This document shows, one piece after another, positions 6,047 through 6,957 of a stretch of 6,957 nucleotides of DNA. A model generated the notes under the pieces. That model was not told the origin of the DNA and made no database searches. It worked only from the letters and a program-made list of their open reading frames with translations. The DNA comes from Bacillota bacterium (GTDB taxonomy: Bacteria; Bacillota_I; Bacilli_A; ML615J-28; CAG-698), in the NCBI GenBank assembly GCA_023422115.1, contig JAEZSA010000178.1, positions 1 to 6,957 of the forward strand. Direction: 5' to 3'. How positions within the stretch are numbered: position 1 is the stretch's first letter; every line of letters begins with the position of its first letter. The translations under genes were made by a program, and so were the position numbers.

Positions 6047-6957
6047 ATGTATGCATTACTAGCTTTTTTTCCAATCGTATTAACCATTGTATTCATGACC
6101 ATCTTCAACATGTCCGCAAAAAAAGCTTTACCCATTGCTTGGCTGCTTTATTTTGTCATTGGATTAGTATTTTGGGAAATGTCGTTTAGAACTCTAATTG
6201 CTTGTACGATTTATGGTTTTTTAAGTTCTTTAGATGTTATCGTGATTATTTTTGGTGCGATTGTCATCATGAATACCTTAAGAAAATCAGGAGGTATGCA
6301 TACGATTAATAAAGGATTTTTGGCAATCACAAAAGATAGTAGAATCCAAGCATTAATTATTGGCTTTCTATTTGTTTCCTTTCTTGAGGGAGCAGCTGGT
6401 TTTGGTTCTCCTGCAGCATTAGCAGCACCAATGTTAATCAGTCTTGGCTTTCCTGCGATAGGAGCTGCTGTCCTTACTTTAATGTATGATTCGGTAGCAG
6501 TTTCTTGTGGTGCGGTTGGAACTCCGGTTTTAGTGTCATTATCGTTATTAAATGGAGCCATTGATGCAAATACCTTATCATCTTGGACTGTTTTCACAAA
6601 TGCAATTGCTGCTGTTATTGTTCCTTTTTTAGGTGTTGCGATTCTAACGAAAATGTTTGGAAAAGAAAAATCGTTAAAACCAGCATTCGAAGTGTTTCCT
6701 TTTGCTTTATTTACAGGAATTTGTTTCTCAACATTCTATGTATTGATAAAAGTATTGATTGGATTTGAATTTGCTTCCTTATTAGGTTCTTTCATTAGTT
6801 TACCGATTGTTATTTTTGCAGCGAAGAAAGGATTTTTAATCCCCAAAAAGGTTTGGAGCTTTGAAGAAACAAAAACAAATCAAGTTATAGAAAAAGCAAA
6901 TACTTCTCCGATTGAAGATCATCATATTAGTTTTGTAAAGGCATGGTTACCTTATGT
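6047..6957 (+). CDS. lctP: L-lactate permease (LctP family), N-terminal part, cut by window end
   Basis: An open frame of 303 codons plus 2 nt runs off the right edge without a stop; full family members are about 500-560 residues. LctP permeases bring in L-lactate, and often D-lactate or glycolate, with protons. The N-terminus MYALLAFFPIVLTIVF is typical. The strongest family marks are FLEGAAGFGSPAALAAP (112-128, with Glu114), the segment DSVAVSCGAVGTPV (148-161), and the LDVIVIIFGAIVIMNTLRKSGG stretch from residue 62. Many hydrophobic segments are visible (about 2-21, 28-43, 61-78, 100-113, 130-145 and others), with a charged hydrophilic loop near the right edge. AAGGAG (6035-6040) lies 6 nt before the ATG. 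Another ATG at 6051 is out of frame and stops at once. The gene is divergent from the GNAT gene with its own promoter. Lactate specificity is inferred from the family. Confidence 0.92.
   Translation, partial: MYALLAFFPIVLTIVFMTIFNMSAKKALPIAWLLYFVIGLVFWEMSFRTLIACTIYGFLSSLDVIVIIFGAIVIMNTLRKSGGMHTINKGFLAITKDSRIQALIIGFLFVSFLEGAAGFGSPAALAAPMLISLGFPAIGAAVLTLMYDSVAVSCGAVGTPVLVSLSLLNGAIDANTLSSWTVFTNAIAAVIVPFLGVAILTKMFGKEKSLKPAFEVFPFALFTGICFSTFYVLIKVLIGFEFASLLGSFISLPIVIFAAKKGFLIPKKVWSFEETKTNQVIEKANTSPIEDHHISFVKAWLPY

Noticed and set aside
6211..6597. Minus-strand 128-codon open frame
   Set aside because: It is antisense to the lactate permease, whose plus-strand frame carries unmistakable LctP motifs through the same region.
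6583..6768. Plus-strand 61-codon cysteine-rich open frame
   Set aside because: It is an out-of-frame reading of the lactate permease gene; the cysteines come from shifted hydrophobic codons.
1..6957. Mycoplasma genetic code (TGA as tryptophan)
   Set aside because: All tryptophans in the genes are TGG and none of the frames contain internal TGA, so the standard bacterial code explains the window.

Overview
The window is AT-rich chromosomal DNA from a low-GC Gram-positive-type bacterium. Support for this comes from clear Shine-Dalgarno sites (AAGGAG/AGGAGG types), TTGACA/TATAAT-style promoters with 17-bp spacers, a lipoprotein signal with an LVGC lipobox, and TGG as the only tryptophan codon with no in-frame TGA in the genes. 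The last point argues for the standard code rather than the Mycoplasma code. A member of Bacillota, or a standard-code relative of the Mollicutes (Acholeplasma/Izemoplasma/Erysipelotrichia-like), fits best. That placement is inference; nothing here identifies a genus.

Layout, left to right. (1) 65-2233 encodes a large modular surface lipoprotein: signal peptide, five tandem InlB-type B-repeats, a BIG2-like Ig domain, a sixth B-repeat and a C-terminal SGNH/GDSL hydrolase with all catalytic residues. (2) 2248-2829, 14 nt downstream and probably co-transcribed, encodes a small multi-pass membrane protein with an HELTH zinc-protease motif (DUF3267 type). (3) 2899-3609 encodes an AlkD-like DNA alkylation repair glycosylase, followed directly by (4) a GNAT acetyltransferase (3630-4139). 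(5) After a 159-nt gap, 4299-5222 encodes an alpha/alpha-toroid protein of the squalene-cyclase/prenyltransferase fold with no assigned role. (6) On the minus strand, 5252-5845 encodes a second, unrelated GNAT acetyltransferase. It converges on gene 5 across a shared bidirectional terminator. (7) From 6047 to the window end, and cut off there, is the N-terminal part of an L-lactate permease (LctP family), divergent from gene 6.

The genes do not form one pathway. Genes 1-2 look like a cell-envelope pair and genes 3-4 like a small repair/acetylation pair; gene 5, gene 6 and the permease look like separate units. The best-resolved regulatory region is 5846-6046. There two sigma-A-like promoters point away from each other with their -35 boxes 16 bp apart, and the permease leader contains an AT-rich dyad followed by a T-rich tract. 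The minus-strand promoter also shows that the longer TTG start of gene 6 is very unlikely. No RNA gene, insertion sequence, CRISPR array or phage element was seen, and I see no convincing evidence of a new multi-gene system. The most unusual items are the repeat-stalked SGNH lipoprotein, the orphan toroid protein and the permease leader.
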